From the NCBI GenBank assembly GCA_029776555.1, contig JAKOSZ010000126.1, positions 1 through 11,435 on the forward strand: a stretch of 11,435 nt of DNA, written 5' to 3'. Of the stretch, positions 1-6,747 are shown piece by piece. Below the pieces are notes generated by a model. That model worked only from the letters and a program-made list of their open reading frames with translations, did not search any database and had not been told where the DNA came from. Numbering within the stretch: the stretch's first letter is position 1; the number at the start of each line of letters is the position of its first letter. The DNA is from Bacillota bacterium. Its GTDB lineage: Bacteria > Bacillota > Clostridia > Acetivibrionales > JAKOSZ01. The position numbers were made by a program, and so were the translations under genes.

Positions 1-1294
1 ACTCATCCTTTTTCATGAGGTTAAGCCTCCTGCCCAGTTCCAGCCTGAGCTGGCCCAGCGAGACAAGGGCCACCTCGTCCGTGTCCGCTACGAAAAACAC
101 CAAATCGCCGGCTTTCGCCTCCGCCTTTGCCAGTATTGCCTTTAACTCCTCGTCGCTGAGGAACTTGGCAAAGGAAGCCCTGACGCCGTCTTCTCCAACC
201 TCCATCCAGGCCAGGCCCTTGGCTCCGTATGTCTTCACCAGTTCCGTAAAGCCATCGATGTCTTTCCTGCTGAACTTTCCGGCACAGCCCGCGGCGTTTA
301 AAGCCCTTACGCTGCCTCCCCGGGCCACGGTGTCGGAAAAGACCTTAAAACCGCAGTTCTTTACCTCCCGGGAGACATTGACCAGTTCAAGGCCAAACCT
401 CAGGTCGGGTTTGTCCGAACCGAACCTTTCCATGGCCTCCCGGTAGGGCATCCTGGGGAAAGGAGTCTCTACGTCAACCCCCAGGACCTCTTTGAAAAGC
501 CTCTTCAAAAATCCCTCGTTCACTTCAATGACGTCATCCACATCCACAAAGGACATCTCCAGGTCGATCTGGGTAAACTCGGGCTGCCTGTCCGCCCTTA
601 AGTCCTCATCCCTGTAACATTTGGCTATCTGCATGTACCTGTCAAAGCCTGAAATCATCAGGAGCTGCTTGAACAACTGGGGCGACTGGGGCAGGGCATA
701 AAACTTCCCCGGATGCACCCTGCTGGGCACAAGGTAGTCCCTGGCGCCTTCCGGCGTGCTCTTGGTAAGCGTCGGCGTCTCTATCTCCAGGAAGCCTTTG
801 GAGTCAAAGTAATCCCTGGCGATTTTAGTCACCCTGTGGCGCAGCGTAATGTCCCTCTGCCGGTCGGGTCTCCTCAGGTCCAGGTACCGGTACCTTAACT
901 TTAAAAGCTCCGATTCGTTGGCATCCCCATCTATGACCAAAGGCGGCGTCTCGGCAGTGTTCAATATCCTCAGTTCCTCGGCTTCCACCTCTATTCTTCC
1001 CGTGACCATGCCGGGGTTTATATTCTCCGGCGTCCTGGGGATTACCAGTCCCCTGACGGCCAGGACGTATTCGCTCTTTATCCCCTCGGCCTTCATAAAT
1101 AGCTCTTCGTTTTTGGAGCTGTCGAAGACCACCTGCAAAATGCCCGTCCTGTCCCGTAAGGTTACGAAGATCAGGCTCCCCAGGTTTCTCTTCCTCTGGG
1201 CCCAGCCCATTACGGTAACCCTTTCCCCGATGTGGTCAACCCCAACCTGGGTGCAGTAGTGGGTCCTCTTCAATCCCTGCATTGATTCGCTCAT
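1..1294 (-). CDS. aspS: Aspartyl-tRNA synthetase, 3' end cut by window edge
   Basis: Cytoplasmic class II synthetase that charges tRNA-Asp with aspartate using ATP. I translated the minus strand from an ATG at 1294 and it stays open for 431 codons to the window edge; the bacterial enzyme is usually near 590 residues, so about 160 C-terminal residues lie outside. Visible parts are an N-terminal OB-fold anticodon-binding domain (about residues 10-110, with VMGWAQRKRNLG), the RYLDLRRP segment, class II motif 1 (FLEIETPTLTKSTPEGARD), the QSPQLFKQ substrate-binding stretch, motif 2 (CYRDEDLRADRQPEFTQID) and the beginning of the GAD insertion typical of bacterial AspRS. A GGAGGGG ribosome binding site sits 5 nt before the ATG. 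It is 13 nt downstream of hisS, so it is probably cotranscribed. Whether it is the discriminating or the Asp/Asn non-discriminating type cannot be decided from this part. Family identity is very secure. Confidence 0.97.
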   Translation of the reverse strand, partial: MSESMQGLKRTHYCTQVGVDHIGERVTVMGWAQRKRNLGSLIFVTLRDRTGILQVVFDSSKNEELFMKAEGIKSEYVLAVRGLVIPRTPENINPGMVTGRIEVEAEELRILNTAETPPLVIDGDANESELLKLRYRYLDLRRPDRQRDITLRHRVTKIARDYFDSKGFLEIETPTLTKSTPEGARDYLVPSRVHPGKFYALPQSPQLFKQLLMISGFDRYMQIAKCYRDEDLRADRQPEFTQIDLEMSFVDVDDVIEVNEGFLKRLFKEVLGVDVETPFPRMPYREAMERFGSDKPDLRFGLELVNVSREVKNCGFKVFSDTVARGGSVRALNAAGCAGKFSRKDIDGFTELVKTYGAKGLAWMEVGEDGVRASFAKFLSDEELKAILAKAEAKAGDLVFFVADTDEVALVSLGQLRLELGRRLNLMKKDE

Positions 1295-1307
1295 GCTTTC
1301 CCCTCCG

Positions 1308-2636
1308 TTATACTTGCGTAAGACTCCTGATTTTATCGACAATTCCTTCCCTGTCAGCAGTGTGCTGTGTACCGTCTGCCATGACTTTTACCGTGTAAAG
1401 GCCGCTTTTTATTTCATCTTCCCCTATGATGACCGCCAGCGGAATGCCCAGCTTGTCGGCGTAACTTAATTTTTTCCCAATCTTGCCCTTTTCCAGGTAA
1501 ACCTCGGCGGCTATGCCGGCTTCCCTTATCCTGACGGCCAGTTCAATGGCATGGCGTTCCGCCCCTTCCATGGGAACCACAAGAACCAGCGCAGGGGTTG
1601 ACCTTCCCGCCTGCGGAAGCATGCCCGCCTCCCGGAGCTGGTAAAACAGGCGGGTTAAGCCAACGGAAACTCCCACCCCGGGAAGCTTCCTGTCTATGAA
1701 GTGGGAGGCCAGGTTGTCATACCTTCCCCCGGAGCATACGCTCCCTATGGACCGGTAGTTGTCGAGCAGGGTTTCGTACACCGTGCCCGTGTAGTAGTCA
1801 AGCCCCCGGGCAATAGTGAGGTCTATGCGGTAATTTTTTTCGGGTACGCCAAAGTCCCTGACAAAGGAGCAGACCTGCTCCAATTCCCCTGCACCGGTTA
1901 GATAGAGCTCATTCCCCTTTTCCAGGCCCTTAAGCCTTTCAAGCATTTCCCCGGTGCTTCCTTCAATTGCCAGGAATTCAAGGAGCTTATCCACGGCTTC
2001 AGCTTTTACCCCTATGCCGTCCAGCTCTTTTATCAGCCCTTCTTTTCCTATCTTCTCCAGCTTGTCAATTGCCCTTAAGACTTCCGTTTTGTTCCCTATG
2101 CCCAGCTGTTCAATAAAACCCCAGAGCAGCTTTCTGTTGTTGATTCTTATGGTGAAATCGTCAAAGCCCAAAGCCTTAAAGGTGTTATATATGACGCTTA
2201 AAACCTCCGCATCGCTGACGAGGCTTAATTCCCCATTTCCCACAATATCTATGTCGCACTGGTAAAACTCCCTGAAACGCCCTCTCTGAGGCTTTTCCCC
2301 CCTGAAGGCCTTGCCTATGTGGTACCTCCTGAAAGGAAAGGTCAGCTCGTGGAAGTGCTGGGCCACGTACCGGGCAAGGGGAACGGTCAGGTCAAACCTT
2401 AAAGCCACATCACTGTCGCCCTTGCTAAACCGGTAAATCTGTTTTTCCGTCTCCCCTCCGCTCTTGGAAAGGAGTATTTCCGACTTCTCTATGGTTGGCG
2501 TGTCCAGGGGGACAAACCCGAACTTCTCATATGTGTTCCGGATGGTGTCAAGCATCCTGTTGAACACCATCTGGTCCGCCGGCAGGAGTTCCATAAAGCC
2601 GGGCAAAATGGACGGTTTTACTCTGTTTCCCTCCAT
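1308..2636 (-). CDS. hisS: Histidyl-tRNA synthetase (eukaryote-like motif 2)
   Basis: Class II synthetase charging tRNA-His with histidine; 442 residues, normal length. Motif 1 falls near residues 40-60, motif 2 at 111-132 (FRGEKPQRGRFREFYQCDID), the histidine-binding signature ARGLDYYTG at 276-284, motif 3 at about 303-330 (GGRYDNLA and GVGVSVGLTRL), and a C-terminal anticodon-binding domain at about 348-438. The ATG at 2636 follows GGAGGAG by 4 nt, which supports this start. Motif 2 reads REFYQCDIDIVG where canonical bacterial enzymes such as that of Bacillus have a QFGVEAIG-type sequence; this form resembles eukaryotic HisRS and occurs in a minority of bacteria. It lies 31 nt after the metallo-hydrolase and 13 nt before aspS; the hisS-aspS pair is classic in Firmicutes. 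No T-box leader fits in the short gap, so any amino-acid control would have to come from an upstream promoter. HisZ is excluded because all three motifs and the anticodon domain are intact. Confidence 0.96.
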   Translation of the reverse strand: MEGNRVKPSILPGFMELLPADQMVFNRMLDTIRNTYEKFGFVPLDTPTIEKSEILLSKSGGETEKQIYRFSKGDSDVALRFDLTVPLARYVAQHFHELTFPFRRYHIGKAFRGEKPQRGRFREFYQCDIDIVGNGELSLVSDAEVLSVIYNTFKALGFDDFTIRINNRKLLWGFIEQLGIGNKTEVLRAIDKLEKIGKEGLIKELDGIGVKAEAVDKLLEFLAIEGSTGEMLERLKGLEKGNELYLTGAGELEQVCSFVRDFGVPEKNYRIDLTIARGLDYYTGTVYETLLDNYRSIGSVCSGGRYDNLASHFIDRKLPGVGVSVGLTRLFYQLREAGMLPQAGRSTPALVLVVPMEGAERHAIELAVRIREAGIAAEVYLEKGKIGKKLSYADKLGIPLAVIIGEDEIKSGLYTVKVMADGTQHTADREGIVDKIRSLTQV

Positions 2637-2667
2637 GTCTCTCCTCCATTCTGTTACCGCTCTGTCT

Positions 2668-3282
2668 TCACACTATAAAGGGGTTGTATGCCCTCTCATA
2701 CCCTATGCTGGTGGATGTCCCGTGGCCCGGGTACACCCTGATGGCATCATCCAGGGCCATCAGCTTCTCCTTTAAGGACTTTCTCAGGTCTTCCTCGCTG
2801 CCGCAGCCCAGATCGGTCCTGCCCACCGCCAGGTTGAAAAGCGTATCTCCCGTAAACACGGCATCTTCCGCCAGGAGGCAGATGCTGCCCGGGGTATGCC
2901 CCGGGGTGTGAATCACTTTCATGGTCAAAGAGCCGATCTCAACAGTGTCCCCGTCTTTTAAAAAGACATCAGGCTGCGGGAAGGTGTTTTTCAGGCCGAA
3001 GAGCATTGAGCCGTTGAGCCTGGGGTCGCTTAAGAGTTCGGCGTCTTCTTCGTGGGCCATCACCTTTGCCCCTGTCACACTCTTAAGCTCATCCATGCTG
3101 AGAATGTGGTCCACATGGGCATGGGTGAGTATGATGCACTCAAGCTCCATTCCCAGTTTTTCCAATACGCTGGTTATTTCTTTTGCAGGCGCGCAGGGGT
3201 CGATTACGGCAGCCTTCCCGGCATCTCCCACAGTGTAGCAGTTGGCGCCCAGCATGCCGCAAGTCAAGCGCTGCAGCAGCAA
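2668..3282 (-). CDS. Metallo-beta-lactamase fold hydrolase, glyoxalase II-like
   Basis: Cytoplasmic dinuclear-metal hydrolase of 204 residues, the short glyoxalase-II-like subfamily common in this clostridial cluster. Metal ligands are visible: THAHVDH at residues 53-59 (H54, H56, D58, H59), H129 in HTPGHTPG (125-132), D146 in FTGDTLF, and H187 in YPGHGTST. The end GYERAYNPF is typical of this subfamily. Its substrate is not known from sequence; a thioester such as S-lactoylglutathione or a bacillithiol equivalent is possible, but the protein lacks the long C-terminal substrate domain of true glyoxalase II. The start is TTG at 3282: the reading MLLQRLTCGMLGANCY aligns with the usual family N-terminus, no in-frame ATG lies nearby upstream, and purine-rich GGAAGGGG and AAGGGAG precede it. 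It starts 19 nt after dtd. In other Clostridia hemZ often separates this gene from hisS; here it does not. Confidence 0.9.
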   Translation of the reverse strand: MLLQRLTCGMLGANCYTVGDAGKAAVIDPCAPAKEITSVLEKLGMELECIILTHAHVDHILSMDELKSVTGAKVMAHEEDAELLSDPRLNGSMLFGLKNTFPQPDVFLKDGDTVEIGSLTMKVIHTPGHTPGSICLLAEDAVFTGDTLFNLAVGRTDLGCGSEEDLRKSLKEKLMALDDAIRVYPGHGTSTSIGYERAYNPFIV

Positions 3283-3301
3283 CTCCCTTCATCCCCTTCC
3301 T

Positions 3302-3751
3302 TCAGAATTCCCTCTTGCTGTCCAAAAGCAGGGTCACCGGGCCGTCGTTTAAAATCTCCACCGCCATCAAGGCCTGGAATATACCCGTTTCAACCTCCAC
3401 TCCGAAGCCTTTTGCCTTCTCGACAAACTTCTCATACAGGGCCTTTGCCAGCTCAGGCCTTGCAGCCCTGTCATAACTGGGGCGGCGCCCTTTCCTGCAG
3501 TCCCCGTAAAGGGTAAACTGGGAAACCGCCAGGAGGGAGCCTCCCACATCCAGGAGGGACCTGTTCATTTTGCCGTCCTCGTCGTCAAACACCCTTAAGT
3601 TCACTATTTTTTCCGCCATGTATTCCGCGTCGCCTTCCTCATCCCCCTGGCCTACCCCCAGGAGGACAAGGAGCCCCTTCCCTATTTTCCCCACTACCTG
3701 GCCGTCCACCGTTACTGAAGCCTTTTTCACCCTTTGCACCACGGCACGCAT
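3302..3751 (-). CDS. dtd: D-aminoacyl-tRNA deacylase
   Basis: Hydrolyses the ester bond of tRNAs charged with D-amino acids (and glycine mischarged on tRNA-Ala), a chiral proofreading step outside the synthetases. It is 149 residues long, full length for the DTD1 family. The N-terminus MRAVVQRVKKASVTVDG, the active-site SQFTLYGD motif at 77-84 and the Gly-cisPro motif in NDGPVT (G137, P138) are all present. The ATG at 3751 lies 17 nt after the rel stop codon; the AAGGGTG likely acting as ribosome binding site overlaps the rel stop, which suggests coupling, though spacing is long (about 11 nt). The rel-dtd pairing is widespread in Firmicutes. Nothing looks damaged. Confidence 0.96.
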   Translation of the reverse strand: MRAVVQRVKKASVTVDGQVVGKIGKGLLVLLGVGQGDEEGDAEYMAEKIVNLRVFDDEDGKMNRSLLDVGGSLLAVSQFTLYGDCRKGRRPSYDRAARPELAKALYEKFVEKAKGFGVEVETGIFQALMAVEILNDGPVTLLLDSKREF

Positions 3752-3768
3752 TTCTGCTTCTTCACCCT

Positions 3769-5946
3769 TTACTGTTTGTTCCTGGTCACCTCAAACACGC
3801 TGTCCACTTTCCGTATTCTCTTAATAATCTTATCCAGCTGTTCCGTATTGGTAATCTCCAGGGTCAGGTTCATTACGGCGATCTGGTCCCTGGTTGTCCT
3901 GGCGTTGATGGCCTTTAAAGGCACCTTCGCCTCGGCGATGACATTTGTTATGTCCATCAAAAGGGCCGTCCTGTCGTTGGCCATGACAGTTATGTCAACC
4001 TTAAAGGCCATGTCCTGGGCCACATACCAGCTTACCTCTATCAGCCTGTCTTCCCCGCCGTTGTTTTGAATGTTGATGCAATCCGTCCTGTGTATGGACA
4101 CTCCCCTTCCCCTGGTGATATATCCGATTATCTCTTCGCCGGGAACGGGGTTGCAGCACCGGGACAACCTCACCAGGCAGTTTTCTATCCCCTTGACTAT
4201 TATCCCGCTCTCGGGCCTCTTCTTCCTTCTGCGCTCCTCCCTGCCCGTGGAAGAGTCCCATTCCTGGGCGGAAATCTCCTCGGCCTTAACCGCCTTCCTG
4301 TACTCTTCCCTGAGCCTGGTTATAACCTTGTTGACCGAAATTCCTCCGTAGCCTATGGAAGCAAAGAGGTCATCCAGGGTATTTAGGGTGTATTTCTTTA
4401 AAACCATATCCACCCACTCGGGTTTGAAAAGCTGGGACTGGGTAAGCCCAAGCCTTTTCAGTTCCCTCTCTGCCAGTTCCTTTCCCCTGGCGATGTTCTC
4501 TTCCCTTCTCTCCTTCTTAAACCACTGCTTTATCTTGCTCCTGGCCTGGGAGCTTTTCGCTATCTTAAGCCAGTCCCAACTGGGGCCGTGGACGCTGGAT
4601 GACGTCAGTATCTCCACAATATCCCCGTTTTTCAGTTCATAGTCCAGGGTCACGATCCTGCCGTTGGCCTTTGCCCCCATCATCCTGTTGCCGATGGCGC
4701 TGTGTATGGCGTAGGCAAAGTCGATGGGCGTAGAGCCTATGGGAAGGTTTATCACGTCGCCTTTGGGCGTAAACACAAAGACTTCATCGGCAAAGAGGTC
4801 TATTTTCAAATCCTCTACGAATTCCCGGGCATCGCTCATGTCCTTTTGCCATTCCAGAAGCTGCCTTAACCAGGACAGCTTGCTGTCAAGCTCGCTGACG
4901 CCCTCCCGCCCCTCCTTGTACTTCCAGTGGGCGGCGATTCCCACCTCGGCCACCCGGTGCATCTCCCAGGTGCGGATCTGGATCTCAAAGGGCTGCCCTT
5001 CCGGCCCGATCAGGGTGTTGTGAATTGACTGGTACATGTTGGGTTTAGGCATTGCTATATAGTCCTTGAACCTGTCCGGCATGGGCTTATAGAGCTCGTG
5101 GACCAGGCCCAGCACTGCGTAGCAGTCCTTTACCGAATTCACAATCACCCTCACCGCGAAGAGGTCGTATATCTGCTCCAGGGTCCTGTTCTGGTTCACC
5201 ATTTTCTTGTAAATGCTGTAAAAGTGTTTGGGCCGGCCGTCAATATGGGCCCCCTCAATGCCCAGCTCCTTCACTTTCTCTTTCAGGGTGTTTACGATAA
5301 GGGTGATATACGCTTCCCTTTCGTTCCTCTTCTTTGCTATCTTTTCCACCAGGTCATAGTATTTTTCAGGCTCAAGGTACCTTAAGGAAATGTCCTCTAT
5401 CTCCCACTTTATCTTGGACATACCCAGCCTGTGAGCCAGGGGGGCGTATATTTCCAAAGTTTCTTTGGCTATTTCATACTGTTTTTCCGGGGGCGTATAC
5501 TTAAGCGTCCGCATGTTGTGGAGCCTGTCGGCCAGCTTTATTAAAATCACCCGGATGTCCTTGGCCATGGCCAGAAACATCTTTCTCAGGTTCTCCGCCT
5601 GCAGCTCTTCCTTGGTGGTATAGGGAATCTGTCCAAGCTTTGTGACCCCCTCCACCAGCACGGCCACCTCATCTCCGAAATTCTCCTTTACATGCTCCAG
5701 GGTGTAAGCCGTGTCTTCCACTACGTCATGCAAAAGGGCGGCAACTATGGAGGTGATATCCAGCTCCATTTCGGCCAGGATGAAGGCAACCTCAACGGGA
5801 TGGGTAATAAAAGGCTCGCCTGAAAGCCTCTGCTGGCCGTCATGGGCCGTTTTTGACACTAAATAGGCCTTTTCAACCAGCGAGATGTCTCCTCTCGGGT
5901 TGTATTCTTTAATTTTTTCCACAAGTCTGGCGAATTTGTCGGCCAT
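3769..5946 (-). CDS. relA: Bifunctional (p)ppGpp synthetase/hydrolase Rel
   Basis: Long RelA/SpoT homologue that makes (p)ppGpp on ribosomes carrying uncharged tRNA and also degrades it. Numbering from the chosen start (725 residues): HD hydrolase domain with H49, H73-D74 in LLHDVVEDT and D140 in ADRLHNM; synthetase domain at about 230-345 with D261, RFKD at 292-295 and E321 in EIQIRT; TGS domain at about 385-447 (DEVFVFTPKGD); the conserved Cys pair in SRCCNPVPGE; C-terminal ACT domain at about 650-725. An intact HD site together with the basic RFKD loop (rather than the acidic EFDD of monofunctional RelA) indicates both activities. The start is ATG at 5946 because GGAGG lies 7 nt upstream and the protein then begins MADKFARL; the frame stays open to 6000, but those 18 codons coincide with a leader hairpin. 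It follows apt by 149 nt and begins a tightly spaced run into dtd, hydrolase, hisS and aspS. Confidence 0.96.
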   Translation of the reverse strand: MADKFARLVEKIKEYNPRGDISLVEKAYLVSKTAHDGQQRLSGEPFITHPVEVAFILAEMELDITSIVAALLHDVVEDTAYTLEHVKENFGDEVAVLVEGVTKLGQIPYTTKEELQAENLRKMFLAMAKDIRVILIKLADRLHNMRTLKYTPPEKQYEIAKETLEIYAPLAHRLGMSKIKWEIEDISLRYLEPEKYYDLVEKIAKKRNEREAYITLIVNTLKEKVKELGIEGAHIDGRPKHFYSIYKKMVNQNRTLEQIYDLFAVRVIVNSVKDCYAVLGLVHELYKPMPDRFKDYIAMPKPNMYQSIHNTLIGPEGQPFEIQIRTWEMHRVAEVGIAAHWKYKEGREGVSELDSKLSWLRQLLEWQKDMSDAREFVEDLKIDLFADEVFVFTPKGDVINLPIGSTPIDFAYAIHSAIGNRMMGAKANGRIVTLDYELKNGDIVEILTSSSVHGPSWDWLKIAKSSQARSKIKQWFKKERREENIARGKELAERELKRLGLTQSQLFKPEWVDMVLKKYTLNTLDDLFASIGYGGISVNKVITRLREEYRKAVKAEEISAQEWDSSTGREERRRKKRPESGIIVKGIENCLVRLSRCCNPVPGEEIIGYITRGRGVSIHRTDCINIQNNGGEDRLIEVSWYVAQDMAFKVDITVMANDRTALLMDITNVIAEAKVPLKAINARTTRDQIAVMNLTLEITNTEQLDKIIKRIRKVDSVFEVTRNKQ

Positions 5947-5970
5947 CCAAAAACCTCCATATATAACATA

Positions 5971-6021
5971 AAGTTTAAGGCACTGAAGGATTTCTCCCAA
6001 GAAATGCGGTGCCTTAAACTT
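5971..6021 (-). promoter_or_regulatory. Long inverted repeat in the rel leader
   Basis: A perfect 13-bp inverted repeat has arms at 5971-5983 and 6009-6021 (AAGTTTAAGGCAC and its complement). Inside it is a second hairpin, 6 bp at 5990-5995 and 6000-6005 with a 4-nt loop. In the minus-strand transcript this would form a long two-part stem ending about 24 nt before the rel start codon and just upstream of its GGAGG. No uridine tract follows, so it is not a standard terminator. Possible roles are mRNA stabilisation, a processing site, a protein-binding dyad on DNA, or a small mobile repeat remnant. The structure is seen directly; any role is inference. Confidence 0.6.
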
Positions 6022-6055
6022 AAACCTGTCCTTTTGCGCGACACGCCGCAGTCTT

Positions 6056-6089
6056 AAAAAGGCTTTAAACCATTGGATTGGCTTCAGCC
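6056..6089 (-). terminator. Weak candidate terminator after apt
   Basis: Immediately after the apt stop codon the minus strand can fold with outer GGCT/AGCC and inner GCCA/TGGT pairs, separated by small internal loops, followed by five T residues (6056-6060). The stem is short and interrupted, so termination would be partial at best. It may lower read-through from apt into rel. Confidence 0.3.
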
Positions 6090-6095
6090 GGCAGC

Positions 6096-6617
6096 CTACA
6101 GCACCACCACCGACTCCACCCTGTAGTCCTTAAGCCTCTCCCGGCCTTTCAAGAACCCGAGTTCAACAAAGAAAACCAAACCCAACACCTTTCCCCCGAG
6201 TTTTTCTACCAGCTTAATGTTTGCCGCCATGGTTCCGCCGGTGGCCAGCAGGTCATCCACTATTACAACCCTCTGGCCCGGTGTAATGGCGTCCTCGTGG
6301 ATCTCCAGCACGTCGGTGCCGTATTCCAGCTCATACTCAACCTGTACGGTTTTATAAGGCAGCTTCCCCTTCTTTCTTATGGGGACAAAGCCCTTGCCGG
6401 TAAGATAGGCCAGCGGAGCCCCGAAAACAAATCCCCGGGATTCGGGCCCCACCACCAGGTCAAATGGACCAAGGTCCAGCATTTTCTGTTTCATGGAGTC
6501 AAGGGTCTCCCTGAAAGCCCCGGCGTCCTGCAGCACCGTGGTTATGTCAATGAAATCGATGCCTTCCTTGGGAAAGTCCATCACATGCCTTAATTTCGCT
6601 TTTAGATCCACGCTCAT
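6096..6617 (-). CDS. apt: Adenine phosphoribosyltransferase
   Basis: Cytoplasmic purine salvage enzyme that joins adenine with PRPP to give AMP and pyrophosphate. It is 173 residues, normal for the family. Visible: the N-terminal HVMDFPKEGIDFIDITT stretch (11-27), GPESRGF at 57-63 (adenine-site region), the flexible loop RKKGKLPYKT at 81-90, and the PRPP-binding motif VVIVDDLLATGGTM at 117-130. The ATG at 6617 follows GAGGGGGA closely. Most family members have GIxFKDITP where this has GIDFIDITT, a minor change. It sits between recJ and rel, the standard Firmicutes order, but has a 130-nt upstream gap with a candidate promoter, so it may be transcribed apart from recJ. AMP and GTP pool balance links salvage with the alarmone made by the next gene. 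Confidence 0.96.
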   Translation of the reverse strand: MSVDLKAKLRHVMDFPKEGIDFIDITTVLQDAGAFRETLDSMKQKMLDLGPFDLVVGPESRGFVFGAPLAYLTGKGFVPIRKKGKLPYKTVQVEYELEYGTDVLEIHEDAITPGQRVVIVDDLLATGGTMAANIKLVEKLGGKVLGLVFFVELGFLKGRERLKDYRVESVVVL

Positions 6618-6687
6618 TCCCCCTCACCCGCGTATTCCGCCCCAAAGCCACGCTGAAAAACCAGGTCCCGCTGCTCAGTGAGACTTA

Positions 6688-6721
6688 ATTATAAGATATC
6701 ACCACGCAAAAGCGGCGTCAA
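6688..6721 (-). promoter_or_regulatory. Candidate sigma-A-type promoter for apt
   Basis: On the minus strand TTGACG (6716-6721, five of six consensus matches) is followed after 17 bp by TATCTT (6693-6698, four of six). A perfect TATAAT overlaps just downstream at 6688-6693, but the hexamer 17 bp before it is poor. Either pairing would start transcription about 60-65 nt before apt. It lies entirely in the recJ-apt gap. Confidence 0.5.
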
Positions 6722-6747
6722 CTTTAACTTCAGACCTTCCGGGAGCG

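Noticed and set aside
2637..2667. Possible T-box or other tRNA-sensing leader before hisS
   Set aside because: The gap is only 31 nt and contains just a ribosome binding site; no T-box core sequence is present here or before aspS.
6078..6593. Plus-strand frame of 171 codons opposite apt
   Set aside because: It is a mirror of the apt reading frame with no ribosome binding site and no recognisable product; apt itself is certain.
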